The notes beneath the pieces are model-generated. The model saw nothing but the letters and a program-made list of their open reading frames with translations, was not told the DNA's origin and ran no database searches. From assembly GCF_029813785.1 (NCBI RefSeq), contig NZ_JARVKY010000021.1, positions 1 through 64,000 on the forward strand: a stretch of DNA of 64,000 bases. The letters are read 5' to 3'. A program made the translations under genes and the position numbers. Below, one piece after another: positions 8,420 to 16,719 of the stretch. Origin of the DNA: Streptomyces sp. DH41 (GTDB lineage Bacteria > Actinomycetota > Actinomycetes > Streptomycetales > Streptomycetaceae). Numbering within the stretch: position 1 is the first letter of the stretch; every line of letters begins with the position of its first letter.

Positions 8420-10492
8420 CTAGGTACGGGGGGCGCCCTGCGCGGCGGTCTCCAGCGGTGCCGTGGGCGCCTTTCCGGCGTCGAGGCTCCCGAGCAGTCG
8501 GCGCATGGTGGCCAGCGTCGCCCTCGACGCCGCGGCGACGTCGTCCAGGCTGCCCGCCTCCGCCGAGGCGATCACTCGGGTGGTCTGCTGGAGCACCGTC
8601 TCCTGCAGACCGCCGGCTACTCGTCGCCGCTCTTGGTGGATCAGCTCGCCCGCATACGCCGACTGGGCGGTGAGGGCCGCGTCTTCGCGACTCAGCTCAC
8701 GCCTGCGGCGACCGTGCATCAGTGCCCCCGCCCCCCACGCGGCCGTGAACACCAGACCGAGCGCGACCAACTGCATGACGAAGAGGAAGAACCCGTTGAA
8801 CAGAAAGAGGAGAAGGGAACCGGTCGACTCGCCGAACAGCGTTCCGTCGACGGCGACAGCGGCCGTCATGGAGACCGCGAAGGAGACGACCGCCGCGGGA
8901 ACCGACAGATACGACAGCCGGGTCCCGGACGGGTACGTCATCGGTGGCGCCGGAGACCCGGCATACCGGGCGGCGGGCGCGGTCTCGGGTCTCAGGGCAC
9001 GGCCGTAGGCCGCGACGGCGTAGACGGCGGCCAGTTCGACGACTCCCCCGCCCAGGAGAGAGTCCGCGGTGGACCACGGCAGCACATCGCCGCGAAGCAG
9101 CACCGGCCACACGAGGGCGGTGGCCGCGACGGCCCCGAGGACCAGCCAAGGAGCGCGCCGTCGCCACAACAGCGGCAGCGCGTGAACGGCCAGTACCAGC
9201 GCGAGCAGCAGGCACACCGGGACTCCGTGACCGGCGTTCCTCGCGTTCGTCAGGGCGAAGGCCCACGACGCCACGGCGGCCGAGCCGAAGACCGCCCCGT
9301 CCGCGATCCGCCGCTCGCGGGTGAAGTCGCGTCGCCGCCCCATGACCGGCCGTCGTACGGACGGGGTGTCGGGCAGCAGGGCACGCACGCGCCAGCCTCC
9401 GTCGGGACGGGGCTCCGCGGACACCTGTCCTCCGAGGGCGGCGGCGCGCCGGCGCATCCCGGCCACCCCTCGACCGGAGCCGAGGCCCAGCCTGTCGCCG
9501 CCGGTGCCGCCGGGCGGCCTGCCGTTGTCGACGGTCAGCCGAAGGGTGTCTCCGGCTCTCTCCGCCCGGACGCTGACCGGGGCGCCCGGTGCGTAGCGCA
9601 GGGCATTGGTCAGCGCCTCCCGGACGATGCCGTGGGCCGCCTCCGCCGCGGGGCCGGCGAGGTCGGCGGGCAGGGAGACGGAGATGGGGCGGCCCAGCCT
9701 GCCGAAGCCGGCGATCAGGGCCTCGATCGGGGCGGTCATCGACACGGGAGCCGGTGCGTCGCCGATCTGCATGGCCGTCACGAGACGCCGCAGCGCGGAC
9801 TGGGTGTCGCGAGCGGTGCGGCTCGCGAACTCGAGTGCTTCAGCGGCCAGTTCGGGTCTGCTTCCACCCAGCCGACGGGCAGCCTCGACGGACACCACGA
9901 CCGAGGTGAGGTGATGCGCGCTGATGTCGTGCAACTCGCCCGCCAGGCGCTCCCGTTCGACACCGGCGGCCTGCTCCCGTTCCCTCTCGGCCCGGGCCAG
10001 CCGCTCCTTCGCCGCCTGCCGCTCCCGCAGCCGGTACCGGTGGCCGGCGCCGAGAGCGGCCGCCAGCAGGTAGAGGCCGACGTCGATGATCCAGTCGGAG
10101 AAGGAGACACCGCCGAAGCCGTGCCGTACGGCGGTGGGCAGGGGCTGGACGACGGCTGCGACGGCGGTCGCGCCCAGGGCGACGCTCCAGTCGCTCCGGG
10201 CGGTGACGGCGAAGAGAGCCACCAGGACCGCCAGTCCAGGTATCAGGACCAGCATGTCGGAGGGTGCCAGGATCTGCCCCAGCACGGACACCAGGAGAAT
10301 CGCGCCGAGGGCGGCGAGCGGCGTCCGGTCGCGTCGGTCGAGCGCCACGACGGTGACCACCGTGGCGGAGCAGGCGGTGATCCACGCCATGGTGCTCGGC
10401 GGCGCCTGAAGTGTCGGGACCGTGAGAAGCAACAGCACCGAGTGCACTACCGCGAACAGAGCCGGCGGCAGCCGGCGTCGGACCATCCTCAT
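8420..10492 (-). CDS. Histidine kinase with extra degenerate second half
   Basis: 690 aa. Residues 1-155 form a membrane domain; HisKA_3 dimerisation domain with phospho-His at about 188 (GELHDISAHHL); HATPase domain about 270-385 (HGIVREALTNALRYA; GLGSGRGVAGM). Unusually a second unit follows: a fresh multi-span membrane region (about 415-590), then a coiled region that resembles another HisKA_3 helix but lacks His (RRRVAGGLQETVLQQTTRVI) and has no ATPase domain. It looks like two NarL-type kinases fused, with only the first catalytically complete. The frame is open without stops up to 11671, but that upstream extension crosses another gene; ATG 10492 begins the first hydrophobic stretch. 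Pairs with the response regulator at 7641-8336, 83 bp away. Confidence 0.85.
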   Translation of the reverse strand: MRMVRRRLPPALFAVVHSVLLLLTVPTLQAPPSTMAWITACSATVVTVVALDRRDRTPLAALGAILLVSVLGQILAPSDMLVLIPGLAVLVALFAVTARSDWSVALGATAVAAVVQPLPTAVRHGFGGVSFSDWIIDVGLYLLAAALGAGHRYRLRERQAAKERLARAEREREQAAGVERERLAGELHDISAHHLTSVVVSVEAARRLGGSRPELAAEALEFASRTARDTQSALRRLVTAMQIGDAPAPVSMTAPIEALIAGFGRLGRPISVSLPADLAGPAAEAAHGIVREALTNALRYAPGAPVSVRAERAGDTLRLTVDNGRPPGGTGGDRLGLGSGRGVAGMRRRAAALGGQVSAEPRPDGGWRVRALLPDTPSVRRPVMGRRRDFTRERRIADGAVFGSAAVASWAFALTNARNAGHGVPVCLLLALVLAVHALPLLWRRRAPWLVLGAVAATALVWPVLLRGDVLPWSTADSLLGGGVVELAAVYAVAAYGRALRPETAPAARYAGSPAPPMTYPSGTRLSYLSVPAAVVSFAVSMTAAVAVDGTLFGESTGSLLLFLFNGFFLFVMQLVALGLVFTAAWGAGALMHGRRRRELSREDAALTAQSAYAGELIHQERRRVAGGLQETVLQQTTRVIASAEAGSLDDVAAASRATLATMRRLLGSLDAGKAPTAPLETAAQGAPRT

Positions 10493-10596
10493 TGACGCGA
10501 GTGTAGAGACGGTCGCGGTGCCGGTGAGCACCGCCGGCCCGCCCTTGATCCGTGCCGCCGCGGATGTGCTCCGCGTCGGCCCGGAGGTGTTCCCTG

Positions 10597-11079
10597 TCAG
10601 TGTCGTCGCTCCCTGTTCCGCTGGTGGGCGTCGCTGCCCTCGCGGTAGAAGACGTAGCCCCCGTGGTGCAGTACGTCCGTGTCGAACGTCCCGTCCGCGC
10701 CGAACCCGGTGTCGTCGACGTACTCGATCCGCGTCCCGGAGACCCGGTAGGAACCCGTGCAGGCGCTCTCCCGGTCGCCACGGGCCTCGTCGTAGCGGCC
10801 GTTCGCCGTCAGCTCCTGGCGGATGTGCCCGTCGGCCGTCACCCACATTCCGACGTACGGGTGCGGCGAGACGTCCGCGCCCTCGGCCGGGCGCGGCCGC
10901 GTCGTCGGTACGGGCGGGGGTGTCGCGGTGGCCGGAGGCTGCTGCCGACCGCTCTGTGCGGCCTCGCCGGAAGCCGGGGTTCTTCCGTTGTCCGGTGCCG
11001 CGGCGCACGCGGTGAGACCTCCCGCGGCGAGGACGGCGGCGCAGGCGAGGGTGGCCATGGTCGCGGAGCGGGCCCTCAC
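10597..11079 (-). CDS. Atu4866-domain lipoprotein
   Basis: 160 aa from GTG 11079, chosen because GAGG lies 8 nt upstream and gives a proper n-region (VRARSAT). Signal peptide ends in the lipobox LTAC, then a Pro/Thr-rich linker and an Atu4866 domain nearly parallel to that of the gene at 7137: PHPYVGMWVTADGHIRQELT, ANGRYDEARGDRESACTG, IEYVDDTGFGADGTF. It is probably exported and lipid-anchored. It is the first gene of a minus-strand set lipoprotein / kinase / regulator / cytosolic paralogue, so a sensory or output role linked to the two-component system is plausible but unproven. Confidence 0.8.
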   Translation of the reverse strand: MRARSATMATLACAAVLAAGGLTACAAAPDNGRTPASGEAAQSGRQQPPATATPPPVPTTRPRPAEGADVSPHPYVGMWVTADGHIRQELTANGRYDEARGDRESACTGSYRVSGTRIEYVDDTGFGADGTFDTDVLHHGGYVFYREGSDAHQRNRERRH

Positions 11080-11527
11080 GCGGCCCGCCTCGACGAGTCG
11101 TCCTGATGTCCGGGGTGGGGGGCGCCGCCAGCGAGCCCCCTGAAACACGTCCCCCCGAAACAGCTAGACCAGCGACATAGGCCGTTCGGTCGATGCCTGT
11201 CGGCCGGTTCACGAGGAGGATCTCGGGGAGGCGGGCGCGGGCTCGGCTCGGCCGCAGGGCTCGGAACCGCGTTCCGCGCCCCGGTGGCCGGCCGCCGGAC
11301 GCGTCAGCCGCCCATCGGCAGAGCACGGAGGTTCCGCGTGGTCCCGCAGCATGGCCGCCGCGAGTGAACCGGCGCCTACGGCAGCCGAGCACAACCCCGC
11401 GAGGCCCCGTGCCGCACGCACGGTGCCGTACGCGTGAAACCCGACGCGGAGCAGGCCCCGCCCCGCCGGGGGCGGTCCGGTCGAACGTTCCTGGCTCCGC
11501 CCATCTCCGAATCGAAAGACGCAGCAC
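11080..11527. other. Intergenic region, no gene recognised
   Basis: 448 bp between the minus-strand lipoprotein and the plus-strand methyltransferase; must hold two divergent promoters. Open frames here have no recognisable domain and no ribosome site. No clear operator was seen. Confidence 0.5.
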
Positions 11528-12610
11528 ATGACTTTGTTCGAGCATGATTTCGTCGCGGCGGGTTCCGCCGAACCGCCCAGGGACGACACGGGGCGCATGC
11601 TCCAGATGATGACCGGGTACTGGGTGACCCAAGTGGTGCGTACCGCAGCCGAGTTGCGCATCGCCGATCACCTGGGTACCGGCGGTGCCACGCCTGCGGA
11701 AGTGGCTGCGGCGGAGTCACTGGACCCGGACTCGACCTTCCGGTTCCTGCGGGCGTGCGCTTCCCTGGGGCTCGCCGCGTCGACGGACGGGAAGCGGTTC
11801 GTCGGTACGTCCTTGCTGGACACCTTGCGCACCGACGCCCCGGGTTCCCTGCGGGACCTGGCGCTGTGGGGCGGGGCCGGGTCGCACTGGCTGCCCTGGG
11901 GACGGCTGTCGGACGCGATCCGCACCGGCACCACCCAGGCGGAGGCCGCTCTCGGCAGCCCGTTCTTCGACTGGCTTGCCACCGTCCCGGCGGAAGCCGG
12001 GGTTTTCACCAACGCCATGACGGCCATGACCGAGGGGCTCGCCCACCATCTGGCGGATGTGATCGAGGTCGAGGGCAGCGAAGTCGTCGTGGATGTCGGC
12101 GGCGCTGGCGGGAATCTCGTCCAGACGCTCATGCGGCGGCATCCCGGACTGACCGGGCTGGTCCTCGACCTCCCGCACGTGGGTGCCGAGGCAGACGCCT
12201 CCGCGGCGAACCTGGGCGTCACGGACCGGTTCACCTTTGTCGGCGGTGACTTCTTCGAGGGGGTGCCGTCCGGGGACGTGCACCTGCTGAAGTTCGTCCT
12301 GCACGACTGGGACGACGATGCCTGCGTGCGCATCCTGCGCAACTGCCGGGAAGCGCTCAAGCCGGGTGGGCGCGTGCTGGTGATGGAGCTCATCGTGGAC
12401 GAGGTGGGCAGACCGGGTCTGGAGCCGCTGATGGACCTCAACATGATGGCGCTGTCGACCGGACGCGAGCGCAGCCTCGACGAATTCGAGAACCTCTTCG
12501 AGCGAGCCGGGCTGACGTCGACCAGGACGGTGCCGTCCGCGTCCCTGGTTTCCGTCCTGGAGCTCGTGCCCGTCGAACCCTCGCCGAGGACGCTGAGGCC
12601 CGTGCCCTGA
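11528..12610 (+). CDS. SAM-dependent O-methyltransferase
   Basis: 360 aa. N-terminal winged-helix dimerisation domain (residues about 20-110: GYWVTQVVRTAAELRIADHL) and a C-terminal Rossmann methyltransferase (VVVDVGGAGGNLVQTLM for SAM binding; LLKFVLHDWDDDACVRILRNC and GGRVLVMELIVDE for the catalytic region with the His-Asp of HDWDD). This is the layout of plant COMT-like small-molecule O-methyltransferases common in aromatic polyketide tailoring. No biosynthetic genes lie beside it, so the substrate cannot be named. Confidence 0.9.
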   Translation: MTLFEHDFVAAGSAEPPRDDTGRMLQMMTGYWVTQVVRTAAELRIADHLGTGGATPAEVAAAESLDPDSTFRFLRACASLGLAASTDGKRFVGTSLLDTLRTDAPGSLRDLALWGGAGSHWLPWGRLSDAIRTGTTQAEAALGSPFFDWLATVPAEAGVFTNAMTAMTEGLAHHLADVIEVEGSEVVVDVGGAGGNLVQTLMRRHPGLTGLVLDLPHVGAEADASAANLGVTDRFTFVGGDFFEGVPSGDVHLLKFVLHDWDDDACVRILRNCREALKPGGRVLVMELIVDEVGRPGLEPLMDLNMMALSTGRERSLDEFENLFERAGLTSTRTVPSASLVSVLELVPVEPSPRTLRPVP

Positions 12611-12828
12611 GGAATCGACGCTCGTGAAGCGTCGGACCCGTCCGTGCCGGGGTGGACCGGGAGTACGGTGCGGGCCCGGCTGCTTCACGGCACCGGTCCG
12701 GGGGGGGGACAGCCCGGCTCGGTCCATCCACGTCGGCCGGCCCGGCCCGGACCTGCGCACCGTACCGACGCTCTATGTCCTGCGGCCTAGGCGGCGTTCC
12801 TCCCGGCGGTCGACGCCGCGTCGCGCTG

Positions 12829-12847
12829 GTGACGAAAGGATCGTCAC
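12829..12847 (+). promoter_or_regulatory. Hairpin placing the ribosome site in its loop
   Basis: GTGACGA AAGGA TCGTCAC is a perfect 7-bp inverted repeat whose loop is the Shine-Dalgarno sequence AAGGA and whose 3' arm ends at the base before ATG 12848. It could present or mask the ribosome site, or bind a protein. Confidence 0.4.
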
Positions 12848-13162
12848 ATGGATCGAATCGATGTCCTCACCGCCCTCATAGCCGCTTTCGCCCTTGCCGT
12901 CGTCGTATGGTCCAACCCGCTGCGGAAGCTGCCGTTCTGGCTCTTCGTCCTCCTGTGTGTCGTCTTCCACCCCGCCGGCAAGGAGCTGTTCTCGGCGCTG
13001 GAGTCCGTGGCGGGCGCCGGCGGTTCCCTGGCCGAGTGGACCTTCATGTTCAGCGTGAACGTCCTGTTCGCCGCGCTCGTCGCGTCGGCCTACCGGGGAT
13101 TCAAGTCCTTCCGGGACACACACGCCGATCGGAGCTCGCACCACCAGGAGATCGACGCATGA
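12848..13162 (+). CDS. Small membrane protein of unknown function
   Basis: 104 aa with about three hydrophobic segments: VLTALIAAFALAVVVW, LPFWLFVLLCVVFH and MFSVNVLFAALVASAY. C-terminal tail is charged (FRDTHADRSSHHQEIDA). Start ATG 12848 is preceded by AAGGA in a hairpin loop. Its stop TGA overlaps the ATG of the frameshifted DUF397 gene. No family recognised. Confidence 0.7.
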   Translation: MDRIDVLTALIAAFALAVVVWSNPLRKLPFWLFVLLCVVFHPAGKELFSALESVAGAGGSLAEWTFMFSVNVLFAALVASAYRGFKSFRDTHADRSSHHQEIDA

Positions 13163-13354
13163 GCGTCCCCCCTCCACCCACGACGCCCGCGAGCCGGCCG
13201 GTTCGAGAGCAGCTACAGCGGAACCGCGGGCGGCGACTGCGTCGAGGTCGCCACCGGCACGGGAGTTGTCCACATCCGGGACTCCAAAGCAACGGCCGGA
13301 CCCGTCATACGGGTGTCGCGTGCGACATGGGCAGGATTCGTCGGCGACGCCTGA
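13159..13354 (+). pseudogene. DUF397 protein, frameshifted
   Basis: From 13202 one frame reads FESSYSGTAGGDCVEVATGT and VVHIRDSKATAGP then VSRATWAGFVGDA-stop, an almost complete DUF397 domain, the partner of XRE regulators in Streptomyces. That frame has no start codon after the stop at 13160-13162. ATG 13159, overlapping the upstream stop as ATGA, is in another frame. Removing one C from the six-C run at 13167-13172 joins the two and gives a 64-aa protein. It is therefore either a real frameshift pseudogene or a homopolymer sequencing error. No XRE partner is adjacent. Confidence 0.75.
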
Positions 13355-13415
13355 CGGTCGCAAGCCCGTGCTCCCGGGGCAGGAGAAGGTCACTCTCCAG
13401 GCCGTACTGCTGTGC

Positions 13416-13434
13416 CCTCCCGACGTTCGGGAGG
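13416..13434. terminator. Hairpin between convergent genes
   Basis: CCTCCCGA-CGT-TCGGGAGG, an 8-bp perfect stem with 3-nt loop, lies between the plus-strand DUF397 remnant and the minus-strand LuxR gene. It could terminate both transcripts; there is no T-run. Confidence 0.4.
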
Positions 13435-13482
13435 AGGTAATCCGCGAAATCGGGCCCAACCCGGTCTGGTCACGCAACGGGG

Positions 13483-16209
13483 TCATGGTGCGGACTCCGT
13501 GAGTTCGAGAGCGGCGAGTTCGGTTCGGGCGGTGACGCCGAGTTTGGGGAACGCCTTGTAGAGGTGGTAACCGATGGTGCGCGGGCTGAGGAACAGCTGT
13601 GCGGCGATGTCCCGGTTGGACAGACCGCGGGCGGCCAGCCGGATGATCTTCCGTTCTTGCGGGGTGAGCACGGCCAGTGCCCCGCCCCCGGCCTCGGGTT
13701 TCGGTACGACTTCCCCGGTCGCGTCGAGCTCGGCTCGGGCGCGCTCCGCCCAGGGTGCGGCGCCGAGCCTCCGGAAGGTCTCCAACGCGTCGCGGAGTTG
13801 GCCCCTGGCCTCGGACTTGCGACGCGCGCGGCGCAGCCATTCACCGTAGAGCAGAGCGGTTCGCGCGTGTTCGAACTGCCGGTCGTCGGGGTGCAGCCGC
13901 AATGCGGCCCGGTACAGTTCCGCCGCGTCCTCTTCCGACGCGAGCAGCGCGCGGCAGCGTTGGACGTGCGCGTCTATCCACGGCTGCGCGGCATCGTGCG
14001 CCCAGGCCGTGAGCCGTGCGAGCGGCTCGTGGGCGTCGGCCGGCCGGCCGAGCCGTACCATCGCCTCGACCAGGTCCGGAATGCTGCGCAGGCCGGGAAG
14101 CTGGTGTCTCACCGGCCCGGTGTGAAGGGCGGCCAGGCGGCTGCGGGCGGACTCCCATCGGGCGTGTCCGAGGTCGAGCAGGGCCAGTGCCCAGTGTGCC
14201 CAGGACATGCCGGGTGCGACCGCGCCGGGCTCCGGCGCGGCCAGCGCGTCGTCGGCGTAGGTGTGGCAGCGCCGCTCGTCGCCCGCCACCGCGGACAGGT
14301 AGGCCAGCACGCCACTGACCTCGGCGGTCCACTGCCAGTGCCCGAACTCCTGCGCGATGTCCAGTGCTTCGGTCGCCTCGTCCCAGGCATCGCTGTGTCG
14401 GCCGAGGAACATCGACGCCCGGGCCGCACACGCCAGCACCGGCGGCGTTCGGCCGATCCAGCCGCGGTCGCGGCACTGGGCGAGCAGTTCACCGGCCACC
14501 CTGTGTGCCTCGGTGTCGTGGCCGGCGGCCTGAAGGCTGGTGGCGCCGACCAGGATCGTGTCGTGCGGGCCGCCGAATCCGGTTCGTTCGGCGGCCGCGA
14601 TCCGTCGGGTGAGGATCTCGGGGTCCCGGACCCCCTGTCCGATCGCCGACCGGACCACGCAGGTCAGCAGGCGGGCGACGTGGGCGAGTGGGTCGTCGGG
14701 CGGCAACGGCAGGGCGTCCAGCCGGTCCGCGGTGTCCGCGATCTCGTGCTTCCCGAGATACCAGGCGGCGTGCACCGCGTCGAGCAGCATACGGGCGGCC
14801 AGTGCCGGGTCGTCGGCCTGGGCGAGCTCGGCTGCCTCGGTCAGCGACTGGCAGGCCGTACGGAGCCGGCCTTGGTGGAACGCCGCGGTGGCACGAACCC
14901 GGATGGCTCGGACGGTCAGGTGGGGATCGTCGGTGCCCGCGGCTCCGTGACGGGCGAGCTCCACCATGCGTTCGATGTCGCCTTCCTCCGCGATCGCCTC
15001 TGCGGCCAGCACGAGTCGGCGGGCCCGGTGCGTGCCGGACTCGGTCAGCTGTGCGGCCCGTTCGTAGGCCGCCGCGGCGGCGGCATGTCCGCTTCGCTCT
15101 GTGGCTCGTCGGGCGGCGCTCTCCAGTTCCGCGGCCACCTGCTCGTCGGGGCCGGTGGCCACCACGGCGTGATGCCAGGCGCGCCGGTCGGCGTCTTCCG
15201 GCCGGTCGAGGGCTTCGGCGAGGGCCGTGTGCACCACGAGGCGGAGGCTGACCGGCGCCGCCTGGTAGACGGCTGACCGCACCAGGGGGTGGCGGAAGCG
15301 CACGGTGCGGCTGTCCACCCGGAGCAGCCCCGCCGTTTCCGCGGGCACCAGATCGGTGGGGCGGCAGCCGAGAGGGGCGGCCGCGCGCAGGACGACGTCC
15401 CGGTCACCGGTGTCCTCGGCGGCCGCGACGAGCAGCAGGTGCCGGCTCGGCTCGGGCAGCCGCCGCACCTGGGCGAGAAACGCCGCCTGCACCGTGTCGG
15501 TCATGGGCAGGGCCTGACCGGCGTCGGCCGGCCGGTCGGCGGTGAGGGCGACCGGTAGCTCGAGGAGGGCGAGCGGGTTGCCCTGTGCTTCGGCCAGTAC
15601 CCGGTACCGGTTGGCCGGGGACAGCGTGGCGGCGTGCTCGGCCAGCAGGCCGGCGGCGGCGGGCGCGTCGAGCCCGGTCAGGGGCATGTGGGCGAGTCCG
15701 GGGGCGTCGAAGCCGGTCCGCGCGGCGATGATCAGGGCGATCCCCTCGGCGTCGAGCCTCCGTGCCGCGAACAGCAGGGCCTCGGCCGACGCCCGGTCCA
15801 GCCAGTGGGCGTCGTCTACGAGGCACAGGAGGGACCCGTCAGCGGCCAGTTCGGCGAGGAGGGAGAGAACGGCGAGGCCGACGAGCATGCGGTCGCCCGG
15901 TTCGGACGGGGCAAGGCCGAAGACCCCGCGTAAGGCACGCGCCTGGGGCGCGGGGAGGGCGTCGGTCCGGTCGAGAGCGGGGCGCAGCAGCAGGTGCAGG
16001 CCGGCGAACGGCAGGTGTGCTTCGGATTCGATCGCGGTACTGCGCAGGACCCGCGGCCGGTCGGCCGCGGACGCGGCGTGATCCAGCAGCGCGGTCTTGC
16101 CTATGCCCGGATCCCCGGTGATGAGCAGGCAACCGCTGCGACCGGTCGTCCGGCAGTCCGCCAGCAACCGCTCGATGACTGATATCTCGTCACTCCGTCC
16201 ATGCAACAC
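13483..16209 (-). CDS. LuxR-family LAL regulator with AAA ATPase
   Basis: About 908 aa. N-terminal NTPase with Walker A GDPGIGKTALL and Walker B SLLCLVDDAHWLD, a long helical TPR-like middle, and a C-terminal LuxR HTH (LTPQERKIIRLAARGLSNRDIAAQLFLS). LAL proteins are ATP-dependent activators, often of resistance or antibiotic clusters. Start: GTG at 16209 begins VLHGRSDEISVIERLL, the usual LAL N-terminus; TTG 16206 is an alternative and no strong ribosome site is seen. Transcribed away from the NTF2/Vat/Vgb operon, with a 123-bp shared promoter region, which makes that operon its likely target. Confidence 0.9.
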   Translation of the reverse strand: MLHGRSDEISVIERLLADCRTTGRSGCLLITGDPGIGKTALLDHAASAADRPRVLRSTAIESEAHLPFAGLHLLLRPALDRTDALPAPQARALRGVFGLAPSEPGDRMLVGLAVLSLLAELAADGSLLCLVDDAHWLDRASAEALLFAARRLDAEGIALIIAARTGFDAPGLAHMPLTGLDAPAAAGLLAEHAATLSPANRYRVLAEAQGNPLALLELPVALTADRPADAGQALPMTDTVQAAFLAQVRRLPEPSRHLLLVAAAEDTGDRDVVLRAAAPLGCRPTDLVPAETAGLLRVDSRTVRFRHPLVRSAVYQAAPVSLRLVVHTALAEALDRPEDADRRAWHHAVVATGPDEQVAAELESAARRATERSGHAAAAAAYERAAQLTESGTHRARRLVLAAEAIAEEGDIERMVELARHGAAGTDDPHLTVRAIRVRATAAFHQGRLRTACQSLTEAAELAQADDPALAARMLLDAVHAAWYLGKHEIADTADRLDALPLPPDDPLAHVARLLTCVVRSAIGQGVRDPEILTRRIAAAERTGFGGPHDTILVGATSLQAAGHDTEAHRVAGELLAQCRDRGWIGRTPPVLACAARASMFLGRHSDAWDEATEALDIAQEFGHWQWTAEVSGVLAYLSAVAGDERRCHTYADDALAAPEPGAVAPGMSWAHWALALLDLGHARWESARSRLAALHTGPVRHQLPGLRSIPDLVEAMVRLGRPADAHEPLARLTAWAHDAAQPWIDAHVQRCRALLASEEDAAELYRAALRLHPDDRQFEHARTALLYGEWLRRARRKSEARGQLRDALETFRRLGAAPWAERARAELDATGEVVPKPEAGGGALAVLTPQERKIIRLAARGLSNRDIAAQLFLSPRTIGYHLYKAFPKLGVTARTELAALELTESAP

Positions 16210-16332
16210 CTGGTGAGGGTACTTAAGCCGTCCCGGAATCCCGGACCGGATTGCCGGGAAGTGACGGATTCCGCGCCCCCGCCCTCGGCCGTAGCTTGGT
16301 GGTCGGAGCACGGCGGCGGAGGGAGATGGACC

Positions 16333-16719
16333 ATGCCCCGCATCGATGAGCTGGCCAGGCGGTACCTGGCGAGCTGGAACGAGCGCGACCCGGCCAGACG
16401 CCGGGTGCTCGTCGAGGAGCTCTGGACCGAGGACGCCGGCTACTGCGATCCGATCGTGGCGGCCGAGGGCCGCGAGGCCATCGAGGCCGTGGTGGCCACG
16501 GCCCAGCGGCAGTTCCCCGGTCTGGTGTACCGGCCCGCCGGGAACGTCGACGGCCATCACGGTGTGGCGCGCCTGACCTGGGAACTGGCCCCGGTCGGCG
16601 GTCCGCCGGTGGTCATCGGGCTTGCCGTCATGGTCTGTGAACGCAGTCGCCTACGCCGCGTCTACGGCTTCCTCGACCCCGTCCCCGTACACATCTCTTC
16701 ACCAGGAGCCGGAAGTTGA
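16333..16719 (+). CDS. NTF2-like (SnoaL-type) protein
   Basis: 128 aa. IDELARRYLASWNERDPARRR, LVEELWTEDAGYCDPIVAAEGREAI and the short beta strands that follow match the cone-shaped NTF2/SnoaL fold. Such proteins act as small enzymes (isomerase, cyclase, hydrolase) or ligand-binding proteins; the reaction here is unknown. ATG 16333 has GGAGGGAGA upstream. First gene of an operon in which each following gene overlaps by 4 bp (TTGA, then ATGA), so it should be made together with the streptogramin-modifying enzymes. Confidence 0.75.
   Translation: MPRIDELARRYLASWNERDPARRRVLVEELWTEDAGYCDPIVAAEGREAIEAVVATAQRQFPGLVYRPAGNVDGHHGVARLTWELAPVGGPPVVIGLAVMVCERSRLRRVYGFLDPVPVHISSPGAGS

Noticed and set aside
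8324..10495. 723-aa plus-strand frame opposite the kinase
   Set aside because: It is the shadow of the kinase gene; composition is Gly/Arg/His-rich with no domain.
8420..11671. One 1083-aa protein
   Set aside because: The frame is open only because GC-rich antisense frames lack stops; the upstream 390 residues cross the lipoprotein gene and have no domain. ATG 10492 is a better start.
13266..13502. 78-aa protein after the DUF397 gene
   Set aside because: No ribosome site, no domain, and it contains the hairpin between convergent genes.
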